Shown piece after piece: positions 29,219-38,690 of a stretch of 64,000 nt of DNA (position 1 is the stretch's first letter; every line of letters starts with the position of its first letter). The notes under the pieces were generated by a model. The model saw nothing but the letters and a program-made list of their open reading frames with translations. It had not been told where the DNA came from and did no database searches. The DNA is from Trichomonas tenax (Eukaryota; Parabasalia; Trichomonadida; Trichomonadidae): positions 45,235 through 109,234 of the forward strand of contig JALKBU010000050.1 in NCBI GenBank assembly GCA_023091735.1, read 5' to 3'. The translations under genes were made by a program, and so were the position numbers.

Positions 29219-32107
29219 TCAGTTTTCATCAACTTTGATAACATTCCAGCCCTCCGCCGGTGGTTCAACTGCTTCACAAGTCATAACAGAAGTGATAAAG
29301 TTCTTCGGTATTATCTCTAAGTCCTTGAGTATTTGCTCTGGTGTAACACTTAAGAATACCTTACGTGCAAGGTAGAAATAGTCCTTCTTCGTTTTGATGA
29401 TGTGGTCAGAGAGACCTTCAGTCTGTGGTGGCATTGGAGTATCTATTGCAGACAAAATTTGGATTGCAGCATGTTCAACTGTTTCTTCGTTGATTACTTC
29501 CTTTGTCTTTTCGATGAGATCGGCAATCAATTTCGAATTCTCAATTGGATGGACATCTCTGTATGTCTTGATACTGAAAATACTATCATTGTAGTTGAAG
29601 GTAACACTTGCGCCATAGCATCCGCGAAGCTCTCTGAACTCTTTCAAGAAAACTTCATCCTTCATGATTCTCACGAGAACCTCGAGTCTGAATTTCTGCT
29701 CTTCGCTGTCGCATTGGAGTTTTTGTGAGCAATACATGTAACCGGACTTCATTGGGTATGAGATATAGATTGGATTTGTATATGTGTTCAACTTCAAGTT
29801 ATCTTGCTTCTCATATTCGCAATTGATGTCTTTAGCAATTGTTTTAAGCCTTTGCTTAAGTTTTGTCAATGCAACGAAGAACTTGTCCTTCTGGCCCTTG
29901 GTGACTGATGCTGTGACCCTAATCTTGGAGTATTTGAGAACGATATTCTGCATGTTGATCAAATACTTGCTGAAATCTTGTGGAGTCATTGTCGTTAAAA
30001 TTTTTAATGCCTTCTTTCTGCTTTCAAGGCCTCTGATGTTGTTTCTGAGAGCGGCTGCCGGGCATATGTGCGAATTTGCATAGAGCTCCAAAAATCCAAG
30101 TGAGTTTTCTCTGATCACACGAGACATCAGCATTGCATCCTCCTTCATGAGCTTCTCCAAGCGAGAGTAGTTGTCGAAGTGGCACTGAGTGAACATCAAC
30201 TCAGCAACCTCACAGAACTTATCGATTTCTGTGTCGAGAACCATTGCATTGAAGTTAAGATAAATCGGGAAGTTGCCCCAGTCATCAGTGAGGCATTCAG
30301 AAAGTGTATGTGGACGCAAGAACCACTTGCGAAGATACTGCTCGAGTTCGTATTCGTCATACTTTCCTGCACCAAGAGATCGTGTGTATTTGCAGTATGG
30401 GGAGATTACCCACAAATATGGGATATCTATTGGGAGTTCGAATGTGAGAATAACCTTTGACAAACCATCCGTGTTCGAAATGAAAAGAGCAACTCCGTCC
30501 TCATCAATATCTGCAGACCTGAACTTGATTCCTTCGCCAAGGTCGTGAAGATGGATTGATGGAAGAAGCTGGATTGGCTGCTCTGCTTTCTGGAGATCCT
30601 CGATTTCCTTGGATGTCTTGACAATGTTCTCGACCTCCTCAGGTGTGAGTGAATCCTTGAGCTTCTGAAGTTCTTCTTTGTTCTTGTCTTCTTCAGCTGC
30701 GAAGTAGTTCGGATCTGGAATCGATCTTGCAACAACACAATGCTTGTTATCAATTACGTGTGTTTTGAGAATATTCTTGAAATAATCTGGCTTATGTCCA
30801 TTTTCATCGAGAACTTTGATGTTGTTATCGAAATCGAAGAGCTCAAGTGGATCTGCGCCATGAATCCATTGGACTGCTGTGTAATAGAACATCTGAATGC
30901 CTCCATTTGCCTCTTGTTGCTTTAATGAGAGACGCTTCTCGTGCAAGTATGTGTCGAACTTCTCCATATCGAAGCCATTCTCATAGACAGACTGCAGTGT
31001 GTCATAAATGGCTTTTTGTGCGATATCGAATTTATCTTGTGAAATTCCCTTTACTGTGATACTCAATTGTGCGTAATAGTTATATGGATTGTATCCCATC
31101 ATAACACGTTTAGCAATTCCAGAGTCAATGAGAGCTTTCCTAAGTGGTGAATCTTTTGAGTCTGCAAGAAGTTCACAGATTTCTTGAACACCATTGACGA
31201 AGTGATCATCAGTAATAGGAACGTGGATGACGTATGACACAACTAAAGCATATTGTTCTTCAATTGGCAATTGTGGATCTGCAGGAACAGGAATGTCGAT
31301 TTTCTTCGGTTCTGTCCATTCCTTGAGGTCAAAAATAGAGTATTTGTATGGATTTTCGATGACTTCGAATGAATCGATTGCTTCAGCGACTTTCTTGAAA
31401 ACTTTTTCGGGTGCAATTCTTCCGTAATAGAAGAACTGAGCGTTTGTCGGATGGTAGTATGTGTCGTGAAGATATTTGAGTTCTTCAAGCTTTGCTTTTG
31501 GAACTTCTGATGGAAGGCCTCCATGGCAGAATCTTGTGACGCTATCTGGATAGAGTGCGCGTCTGAGCTCATCGAAGAAGATTCGTTCAGGAGATGAGAA
31601 ATTTCCAGACATTTCGTTGAAAATGACACCTGAGTGCTTTAGCTCGTTGGCTGGGTCGTTATTCTTGAACTCTAAGTGGTGGCATTCAGTCAAGAAGTCG
31701 AGCTCCTCGAGGCTTGGATGAAAAACGCAATCAAGATAAACATCAATGTTATTAAAGAAATCTTTCTCGTTAATCGTAGAGAACGGGAATGCCGTAAGTT
31801 CAGGGAATGTCATCGCGTTCATGTATGTGGCGTAAGAGCGAGAATTAAGTCTGAAGAAAACATTTTTGATCGGATACTTCTTAGATCCGTTTAACGTGAG
31901 GTGCTCGAGCATGTGTGGTGTGCCGCTATCGTTGATGAGTGGTGTTCTCACGTGAACATCGAAAGTAGACATCACTTCATCTGTTTGAACATACAAAAAT
32001 TCGCAGCCGAACTTATTGTGCTTGTACATGTACATGACGATGCCGCGATCAGGAATCGCCTTGGATCTCTGTAACTCAAAACCATATAAACTTTTTAAAG
32101 CCGACAT
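29219..32107 (-). CDS. M16C metalloprotease (presequence protease/falcilysin-like)
   Basis: This is a zinc peptidase that degrades short peptides, typically organellar targeting presequences. The 962-residue product has the inverted zinc motif HMLEH (about residues 64-68) within GTPHMLEHLTLNGS. The distal zinc ligand lies in the LTECHHLEF stretch about 75 residues later. Four M16 modules in a continuous chain and the overall length fit the PreP/M16C family. All metal and catalytic residues appear intact. The frame runs to an ATG at 32158, but the initiator TCACTTTT lies between the two ATGs, so translation should begin at 32107 (MSALKSLYGF). That N terminus does not look like a classical trichomonad hydrogenosomal presequence, so location is uncertain. 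Confidence 0.88.
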   Translation of the reverse strand: MSALKSLYGFELQRSKAIPDRGIVMYMYKHNKFGCEFLYVQTDEVMSTFDVHVRTPLINDSGTPHMLEHLTLNGSKKYPIKNVFFRLNSRSYATYMNAMTFPELTAFPFSTINEKDFFNNIDVYLDCVFHPSLEELDFLTECHHLEFKNNDPANELKHSGVIFNEMSGNFSSPERIFFDELRRALYPDSVTRFCHGGLPSEVPKAKLEELKYLHDTYYHPTNAQFFYYGRIAPEKVFKKVAEAIDSFEVIENPYKYSIFDLKEWTEPKKIDIPVPADPQLPIEEQYALVVSYVIHVPITDDHFVNGVQEICELLADSKDSPLRKALIDSGIAKRVMMGYNPYNYYAQLSITVKGISQDKFDIAQKAIYDTLQSVYENGFDMEKFDTYLHEKRLSLKQQEANGGIQMFYYTAVQWIHGADPLELFDFDNNIKVLDENGHKPDYFKNILKTHVIDNKHCVVARSIPDPNYFAAEEDKNKEELQKLKDSLTPEEVENIVKTSKEIEDLQKAEQPIQLLPSIHLHDLGEGIKFRSADIDEDGVALFISNTDGLSKVILTFELPIDIPYLWVISPYCKYTRSLGAGKYDEYELEQYLRKWFLRPHTLSECLTDDWGNFPIYLNFNAMVLDTEIDKFCEVAELMFTQCHFDNYSRLEKLMKEDAMLMSRVIRENSLGFLELYANSHICPAAALRNNIRGLESRKKALKILTTMTPQDFSKYLINMQNIVLKYSKIRVTASVTKGQKDKFFVALTKLKQRLKTIAKDINCEYEKQDNLKLNTYTNPIYISYPMKSGYMYCSQKLQCDSEEQKFRLEVLVRIMKDEVFLKEFRELRGCYGASVTFNYNDSIFSIKTYRDVHPIENSKLIADLIEKTKEVINEETVEHAAIQILSAIDTPMPPQTEGLSDHIIKTKKDYFYLARKVFLSVTPEQILKDLEIIPKNFITSVMTCEAVEPPAEGWNVIKVDEN

Positions 32108-32124
32108 CAAAAAAAAATAAATAA

Positions 32125-32132
32125 AAAAGTGA
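32125..32132 (-). promoter_or_regulatory. Initiator TCACTTTT that decides the M16C protease start
   Basis: GTCACTTTT on the minus strand lies 17 bases before the ATG at 32107 and downstream of the ATG at 32158. Transcription from it excludes the first ATG. Confidence 0.55.
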
Positions 32133-33430
32133 CTAAAAATTTTCCACAATTTTATCATTGTTTCGTGAATTTTTGACTAGCATTCTTCCAATTTCTCCCT
32201 AAGGAAGAACATCTCTGTGGCAAGGAGATTTTACCCTATAAGTGTGACTTTCCGGTTTTCAATATTCGTTTGATTTTTTCATTTGATAATGTTATTTTCT
32301 TCCTTTTAAATTCGTTCTGTAGACATTTGTAGATAAGGTCTAAGTTTGTGGAGTATGATAATGTGTCACGAAAAAATGATAGAGTTACATGTCAGATTTG
32401 ACGATTTTCTGACATGTAAAATGACATAATATAAAAGGGGTGTATCTAAAACCGTCTGCCATTTTTATAATATAAATGAAAACATTTGCTATGATTGACT
32501 CTGGAAGGCTCTGAAAGGCAAAATCATGGGCTGTCTTGAATAACGCCTCGCTGGATTAGCAAGCCAGACCATGATTTTGCCTTTCAGAGTCGAAAATCGT
32601 CGAAATATTCCGACTAAAAGGCTATGAAAAGCAAAAAATATAGAGAGCTGATGCTATATGACACAGTTTATATTCATTATATCTATAATTTAATTTTTAA
32701 TTAAATCACATAATTCTCTTCTAAACTTCAATATTGAACAAAAATGATTTTTGTATTGTAATGGAAAATAGATATAAGAGCTTCTCAAACTAATCCTGAG
32801 GCATAAAAGCGAATTTGAATGAAATCTGCAAAATTCAATTTTGGTAAAGGTAATAACACTTTTTTTAAAGACGTTATGTAGTCCAAAAAATGGACTTAGC
32901 TCTTTAATCATTTATTCTCAAGGAGTCTTGCTTAACTACGATGGTAGTGCACCTCACTCTGTCATGATTTATCAACATATTTCATCAATTTCATTTAATT
33001 ATGCACGATATTATTAGAATATACTTTTACTGACGAATTTCTCATGTTTGCGCTGGCAGAATCTATCAGATTGAAGAAAAAATCATATTTACCGAGTTTA
33101 ATTATACAATCATATCCAAATTCTTTTTAAACCAAGAGAATTACATTATATTTTGTATTTGGCGTACACTCTAGGAGTATAATATGCGGTCTTTGTCACC
33201 AATGGGTTTGTCTTCAAAATTTTGAGATACGATATCTAATCTTATATGCGCATGGATTTATGAAGGATAGCTGAGATGACAATGTTTGAAACATCATTTG
33301 GTAAACGTTTTATCTTGTTTTCTATGCTAGATTTCTCTTTGGTATGGTAAAAATCAATAAACGTCGGCACCAAATGTGCAAAAACCAAGAGAGCTTTGCA
33401 GCGTTGAAATATATATATCAGTTAGTATAT

Positions 33431-33476
33431 AACATTTGGTTATTTCATACCTAGCGGTATTTCATAACCAAATGTT
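33431..33476. repeat. Hairpin inside the TIR element core
   Basis: AACATTTGGTTAT is followed by its complement ATAACCAAATGTT around a short loop, giving a near-perfect 46-bp palindrome (33431-33476). It may be a structural or protein-binding site of the element. Confidence 0.6.
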
Positions 33477-33882
33477 AGTTCTACCATGTTTTAAATATTA
33501 AAATCTATACCAGGTCCATACACCAGAAATAAAATTTAAAAATAAATATAAAAATAATAATAATTAAAATAATAAATATTTTTTATCCAATAAATGTCAA
33601 GTTATATATATCAGTATTCTTTTACAGAGAGATTACAGAAGTTGTTTAATACAGATGCTAAATTTAAAAATACTGATAAAGATCCTGAATATATTACTTT
33701 GCTGTAAGATGATTTTCGAATTTCGACTCTGAAAGGCAAAATCATGGACTGGCTTGCTAATCCAACGAGACGTTATTCAAGACAGCCCATGATTTTGCCT
33801 TTCAGAGCCTTCCAGAGTCAATTATAGCAAATGTTTTCATTTATATTAAAATGCAATAATCACCTAATTAATTATAGCATAA

Positions 33883-33931
33883 TTTACATGTCAAAATAAC
33901 ACCAAATCTGACATGTAAGCCTGTCACTTTT
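33883..33931 (+). promoter_or_regulatory. Promoter-like end of the TIR element, facing outward
   Basis: TTTACATGTCAAAA (33883-33896), CTGACATGTAAG (33908-33919) and TCACTTTT (33924-33931) occur in the same order and spacing as host gene promoters. An ATG follows immediately at 33932 and opens a frame of 11 codons. The left arm has the same two ACATGT sites (32385-32395 and 32409-32420) with TCATTTTTT facing the other way. Confidence 0.5.
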
Positions 33932-34031
33932 ATGATACATTATCATACCCTACAAGATAAGGTCTAAGTTAGCTAGGATCATGATATATTAACCTTGTCC
34001 AACCACTTTTTTAAAATTTTTGACGTCAAAA

Positions 34032-35351
34032 ATGCGTGAAATACGGAGTAATTCTTTAGTTTTTGAAGAAAGAATTCTGAAAAAACTCCGGCAGCGACAG
34101 TCATCTGTTGGAACATTATCGGTTATATCTCCATTAACGAAATTAGCAAATCAAAATAAACCGGAACCAGAGACTTTCATTAGCTCGATTCCTGTTATAA
34201 ATCTTCCCACTCCTGAGTATTTGGAATCACATAAAAAGTATTGCAGGATGCAAATATCAAAAGTTTTGGGTAGATTAGAAAATTTAATCAAAGAACCAAC
34301 TCAAAAAATCCTTGAACTATCAATGCGATTGTCTTCGTTGATTCAAGATTACAATTCGCTTATTGCACAAAGGCAATCTTACGAAGGAAGGGGATTATAC
34401 GAAAATCGAAAAATGTTATATTTAATCGATCAATTAATGCATCTCAAAATCAAAGAATCCACACTACGCACGAGAGATTACGAGCAAACACTTGAGTATT
34501 TAATCAAAATGCAACAACTTTTGATTGAAAATCCGCCAGAAATTACGGAATTCTTTATTGTAATCAATTTGGTAGGATACCTACACTCAATCCCACAACA
34601 CAAACAGAAATTAATGCGATTAACGAACAAAATAGATTTTCTTGAAAAATACGTCAAACAACCTCAATACTCTCAAACTCCCACATCGTTTGAAGAGCAG
34701 CTCATTTACCCGACATCTTCTACATATACTATTTTCAAGCAACTCGAAAAATCTGCGAAAAAGAAAGCTCTAAATGAAGTGATTACTGAGTTCAAAGACC
34801 TCACAACTGATCCAGATGAGATGGCGATTCTATTGAATCATGCGTTCACTTTCGGTTGGAGGAAGACAGAATTTCCATTTTTCCAGCCGACGAGTTTCCC
34901 GCCAAACTTTTTACTTGTCAAAGCCGCTATTTTCGATCCTCCTTATTTAGACGAAAAGTTCAAGCAGTTGACAATCAATGAGCTTAGGTTCAGTGACTGG
35001 CCTTATGCATCGATTGTCGACATTTTGGATACTCTTTTCTTCGAGATCAATCCTATTGAAGGTGCGAAAATATTCTACACAGCAATGGATAAGACTGCGC
35101 AGGCAGTTTCAAGCGTAACAGGCGAAGTCGAACTTGTTGACTTTGATACACTTTTCCCACTCATTTTGCTTTCTGTTCTTGCCTCAGGTTTGATGTGCGA
35201 GCCTAGAATTCTTCAGTATATTGCGTTGATTTCCATGGTTGAGCATTCAGACTCTAAAGTTAACTTTGCGGCATCATACGTTGAAGCTATTCTTGCTCAT
35301 CTTGATAGCTTAGACGAAAACGGAATTCCAAAGGAACGTGTTGAAGAATAA
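34032..35351 (+). CDS. VPS9-domain protein, probable Rab5-family GEF
   Basis: This is a probable nucleotide exchange factor for Rab5/Rab21-type GTPases on early endosomes. The 439-residue product has a helical, basic N-terminal half of unknown fold and a VPS9 domain at about residues 250-430. The diagnostic part is DFDTLFPLILLSVLASGLMC, followed by EPRILQYIALISMVEHSDSK and AASYVEAILAHLDSL. It includes the Asp-x-x-x-Pro-Leu pattern and the C-terminal Y-(x)n-A helix. No RIN, Ras-binding or zinc-finger module is visible. The frame starts with TTG at 34020; the first ATG is 34032, preceded by a weak initiator (CCACTTTTTT, near 34003). The TIR element ends 61 bp upstream, so part of its native promoter may have been displaced. 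Confidence 0.75.
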   Translation: MREIRSNSLVFEERILKKLRQRQSSVGTLSVISPLTKLANQNKPEPETFISSIPVINLPTPEYLESHKKYCRMQISKVLGRLENLIKEPTQKILELSMRLSSLIQDYNSLIAQRQSYEGRGLYENRKMLYLIDQLMHLKIKESTLRTRDYEQTLEYLIKMQQLLIENPPEITEFFIVINLVGYLHSIPQHKQKLMRLTNKIDFLEKYVKQPQYSQTPTSFEEQLIYPTSSTYTIFKQLEKSAKKKALNEVITEFKDLTTDPDEMAILLNHAFTFGWRKTEFPFFQPTSFPPNFLLVKAAIFDPPYLDEKFKQLTINELRFSDWPYASIVDILDTLFFEINPIEGAKIFYTAMDKTAQAVSSVTGEVELVDFDTLFPLILLSVLASGLMCEPRILQYIALISMVEHSDSKVNFAASYVEAILAHLDSLDENGIPKERVEE

Positions 35352-35518
35352 TTTTGATATTCCTAGAATCGTTTATTTTTATTAATAGACGAGTTCCAGG
35401 TTGAAATTTGTGTAATAAATGTAGTATTTACTGATGTGTTTATGATCCTGAATGAATTTTCATTGATAGAATTTGTTGAACAAAAAAAATTGTCATGTAA
35501 ATTATTTTTTTTTTTTTT

Positions 35519-35528
35519 TCATAATTTT
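35519..35528 (+). promoter_or_regulatory. Initiator-like TCATAATTTT of the lipase gene
   Basis: TCATAATTTT lies six bases before the ATG at 35534. A TTGTCATGTAAA site lies about 30 bp further upstream (near 35490). Confidence 0.4.
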
Positions 35529-35533
35529 ATTTG

Positions 35534-36679
35534 ATGGCGAAATTTTTGTCATCGATCACAGATGGAGCAACAGATTTATTTAATTACACTCTGGGATCGC
35601 GAAAGGCCGTAGAATACGCAGAGATTGCAGCCTATGTACTTTCCAATCCAACAAAACTAACATTTAAGATTTTTTTTCATTTGATTTTTGATTCTCTTCA
35701 TGCTAGACCAGAAATGCCAAGTAAAACATTCACAGAGGAAGAATTAAAAGAATTTCTCGATTACGCAATCCTCTCAAAAGAAGTTTATCAAGATAATCCA
35801 AATCGAAAAATTCCAAAAGAAATATCAAACATTGTTTACGAAGATACAAACTCTCGCATTGATAAGACACCGTATTTCATTGTGAATAGCACGGAAAGAA
35901 ATAAAATAATTGTTGCAATTCGTGGAACTTACACATTTGCTGATTTCTTTACTGATTGCAAAGCAAATTCAGCTAATATTGACGGTATATTGATGCATTA
36001 TGGCGTTTACGCAGCTGCAAATGCCGTTTTTGTAAGAAGCGCCGAATATCTCGAATCACTCTCACGCGAGAACAATGATAGAGAAATAGTCATCACTGGA
36101 CACTCTCTTGGAGCATCTGTTGCGTCCGTTGTTGCTATTTTGATGAAGAAACAATATCCGAATCTCAAAGTTCGTGCGGTGTGTTTTGCTCCTGTTGCTT
36201 GTGTCAGCAGTGAGATAATCAAAGAATCTTATGACTACATCACTTCCTTTGTCGTGGGTGATGATCCAGTCCCATTTATGTCACTGCACAACACAGCACA
36301 AGTGCCGGAAACTGAGCTTCCAGAATTCCTAAGGAAGTTTGTTGAAGAATGTATCACACGCGATATATCAGATCCACTTCTACTTCCTGCTGACTTTGAT
36401 CTATTTTCAAACCCATTCGAAGAAAGTCCACCTTCAATTGATAAAATCAAGGAAGATCTTAAAAACAACTCTCGAAGAACAACCGCCTTATATCCTCCTG
36501 GTAGGATGTATAGGTTTATCTTGACTGGCTCGACTTTCAAGAAAGTTAGCATCGAAGCGATCGCAGATAATATTGAATATTTCGGTGTTTATCGCAAAGG
36601 TATTAATGAAGAAGATCATGCAATGCTTATTTACCACGACAGCATTTGTGAATTGTTAGAAAAGATACATGAAAAATAA
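35534..36679 (+). CDS. Class 3 lipase (alpha/beta hydrolase, diacylglycerol-lipase-like)
   Basis: This is a probable esterase acting on acylglycerols or phospholipids. The 381-residue product has the lipase class 3 fold at about residues 90-300. The nucleophile elbow is VITGHSLGASVAS (Ser near 191). The acid is probably the Asp in VVGDDPVPF (about 240), and the His is in EEDHAMLIYHDS near the C terminus (about 361). The oxyanion strand IIVAIRGTYTFADFFTD is also typical. The catalytic triad looks complete. No clear signal peptide is present; a hydrophobic segment near residues 40-52 (KIFFHLIFDSL) could contact membrane. The frame opens one codon earlier at a TTG; ATG 35534 is the natural start. 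Confidence 0.85.
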   Translation: MAKFLSSITDGATDLFNYTLGSRKAVEYAEIAAYVLSNPTKLTFKIFFHLIFDSLHARPEMPSKTFTEEELKEFLDYAILSKEVYQDNPNRKIPKEISNIVYEDTNSRIDKTPYFIVNSTERNKIIVAIRGTYTFADFFTDCKANSANIDGILMHYGVYAAANAVFVRSAEYLESLSRENNDREIVITGHSLGASVASVVAILMKKQYPNLKVRAVCFAPVACVSSEIIKESYDYITSFVVGDDPVPFMSLHNTAQVPETELPEFLRKFVEECITRDISDPLLLPADFDLFSNPFEESPPSIDKIKEDLKNNSRRTTALYPPGRMYRFILTGSTFKKVSIEAIADNIEYFGVYRKGINEEDHAMLIYHDSICELLEKIHEK

Positions 36680-36719
36680 AGAAATTGTTTTTTATTTATA
36701 TCATGTAAGTGTGTTCATT

Positions 36720-37659
36720 AGAAAGAATCTACTAAAATGATTTGGAATCCAGGATAATTTTGTGCAGCCTTCACAAAGCTGATGATTTCTTTGGTCCATG
36801 ATTTCAGATAAATGAAGAATGCATTTACTTGCCGAGTCAATTTCACTTTTGATAATCAGCCGATCTATATAGTATTCATCTTGATGTTCAATAAAACAAT
36901 TTAATATGACGAGTGTCTTATTCTCAGAAACAGAAAATGTCGTGTCAAGTAAATTTTCATAGAAGCAGCAATCAGATATAACACCTGAACTAAATGCAAA
37001 AACAATCTCACAACTGTTATCAAAAATTGGTAGTTAATACTCATAAAAAGAAAAGCATGATATAGAACCACTAGCGCTTGAATCATATAGAGTGTTGTGA
37101 ACAAAAGCTGAAAAACCGATTGATGTATTTTCATAAAAATCGAAAATTTCATTTGCAACATTTGGAAGGCTTCACTGTTTGATACATTTGTTGACAAAAC
37201 TTTTCACACGCCAGCACGAAGGTATATTGCAGATCCTTCTCTAGGTATTTCATCAGAAAAACATTCAAAAAAAGAAGAAGATAATAAGTAATTTCTTGAT
37301 GTATTGCTTCTTACCAAGCTGTAACAATATTTGCCCTCATAGTTGGAGAAACATTTGATAACAGAATTCCTTTCCTGAATGCATTCATTTCCATAAAAAT
37401 ATAAACATCCACCAAGAGATTCATCTAATTTTGAACAATTTGTAAAATAACAACTTTTGAGTAGGAGAATAGCAGTAGATGGAGGACTATGTTTAATAGT
37501 AATAACACCGTTTGGTGTTATCCCCTTAAATAAACAAATTGAAATTTCATAATTTTCATTAGTTATAGCTGTTAAATTAGATGTTTGGAAATGGTATGCT
37601 TGATATGGTTTTGAACCATAATATTCATACCAATCTTTTTGAATGCAATCACAATATGA
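36720..37659 (-). pseudogene. Beta-helix (polymorphic-membrane-protein-like) surface protein fragment
   Basis: An ATG-less 150-codon minus-strand frame reads with repeated aromatic, Cys and Gly-Gly turns (for example KSCYFTNCSKLDESLGGCLY), then, after a stop and frame change near 37200, continues in a second frame (FDNSCEIVFAFSSGVISDCC, then NKTLVILNCFIEHQDEYYID). This is the pattern of right-handed beta-helix surface proteins, a very large trichomonad family. No start codon, signal peptide or membrane anchor is left. It is an internal fragment with at least one frameshift and two stops. Confidence 0.5.
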
Positions 37660-37703
37660 TCAAAGAATGTTGATTTGGCATTTTGGCAATTTTGTCATGT
37701 CAA

Positions 37704-38690
37704 ATGTCACTTACATGGCATATTTTAAAAATTTTGGCAAAAAATTTAATGAGTGGAAGACATTTGGAAGTTTCTGATCCTCGAGGAATTCTGCCACCTC
37801 TTAAGACTCCGTGTTTCGTTGTTCCGACAGAGTATGGCCTGATTCCCAATATTCCACCTGATATTTCTGGAGGTATTCCATTATTTTTCTCAGCCACTGA
37901 TTTCATTGACTCATCATTACCGAAAAACGTTCGCCCATTAGAAAGTTTAGGACTTGGAAATCGTTGGATTGTTCTAGGACCAAGTCACACATTCTTCAAT
38001 TTTGATGAAGGTCCAAAGAAGGAAGGAATTGCGCTTTACTGCTTAAATGGAATCGTAAGAACAATAAGCAAAGAAGAATATAAGCAACTTGTCGATTGGA
38101 TTCAGCCGAATTGCACAATATCTCTTTATTCTCAGATATCGTCAATGACAAAGTCGAGACAAAAACAATTAAGAATCGATGCTGCTAAGAATTATGCTGA
38201 AATATACGAAAATACACTTAATTTCGCGCATGGTTTATCACAACATGGCGAATCAGGCTTATTCGCTCAATTCACGATGTTCACTGACAAGGAGGCTAAA
38301 ATAATATCAACAGCAATTGAGAAATTTAGCAAAACATTACCACGAATAATTCAATTTTTCGGGCATCCCGTTGAAACTCGTCTCGCATTCAAGACAGGCT
38401 TTGACATATTCATTTCTACGCTTCCTGTTTACTATGCAAGAAATGGATATGCACTGAATTTTGATTTTGAAAATGCGATAGATGAAGAATTAGGATTAGA
38501 TCTTCGTGATAGAAAGTTTGAGCACGACCACACACCGGTGTATGAAGGATGCACGTGCATGTGCTGCGCGAACTATAAAAGATCCTATGTTCATCATCTT
38601 TTGAATGTTCACGAGATTCTTGGAACAGAACTTCTTGTTGCACATAATATACATTACTATTTCAAGTTTATTGAATCACTTCATAATTAG
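37704..38690 (+). CDS. QTRT2: Queuine tRNA-ribosyltransferase accessory subunit 2 (TGT-like)
   Basis: This is the non-catalytic partner of eukaryotic tRNA-guanine transglycosylase, which inserts queuine at the anticodon wobble position of tRNAs for Asp, Asn, His and Tyr. The 328-residue product has the TGT barrel. The N terminus (HILKILAKNLMSGRHLEV, then LKTPCFVVPTEYGLIP) aligns with the first strands of TGT. The C-terminal zinc site CTCMCCANYKRSYVHHL (Cys near 282-288, then His) is intact. The catalytic Asp loop of the active subunit is not seen. I chose ATG 37704 because the N-terminal strand is homologous from there; ATG 37749 would lose it. The open frame begins earlier at a TTG. It is shorter than the human subunit (about 415). 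Confidence 0.8.
   Translation: MSLTWHILKILAKNLMSGRHLEVSDPRGILPPLKTPCFVVPTEYGLIPNIPPDISGGIPLFFSATDFIDSSLPKNVRPLESLGLGNRWIVLGPSHTFFNFDEGPKKEGIALYCLNGIVRTISKEEYKQLVDWIQPNCTISLYSQISSMTKSRQKQLRIDAAKNYAEIYENTLNFAHGLSQHGESGLFAQFTMFTDKEAKIISTAIEKFSKTLPRIIQFFGHPVETRLAFKTGFDIFISTLPVYYARNGYALNFDFENAIDEELGLDLRDRKFEHDHTPVYEGCTCMCCANYKRSYVHHLLNVHEILGTELLVAHNIHYYFKFIESLHN

Larger units (their letters stand above)
32331..33970. mobile_element. Non-autonomous TIR element with 16-bp flanking direct repeat
   Basis: AGATAAGGTCTAAGTT is repeated exactly at 32331-32346 and 33955-33970. Directly inside lie inverted termini beginning TGTRGRGTATGATAATG. The left arm is 32347-32595 and the right arm 33722-33954. They align along their whole length with small gaps; the inner 120 bp differ at only about five positions. 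Each arm contains its own hairpin (left arm: 32509-32529 pairs perfectly with 32569-32589). The core of about 1.1 kb has no frame above 73 codons and no transposase, so the element must be mobilised in trans. It fills most of the space between the divergent M16C protease and Vps9-domain genes. Confidence 0.8.

Noticed and set aside
30179..30548. Plus-strand frames opposite the M16C protease
   Set aside because: Antisense shadows of an intact protease gene.
32690..32911. 73-codon minus-strand frame inside the TIR element
   Set aside because: Too short, no transposase motif, composition typical of random AT-rich sequence.
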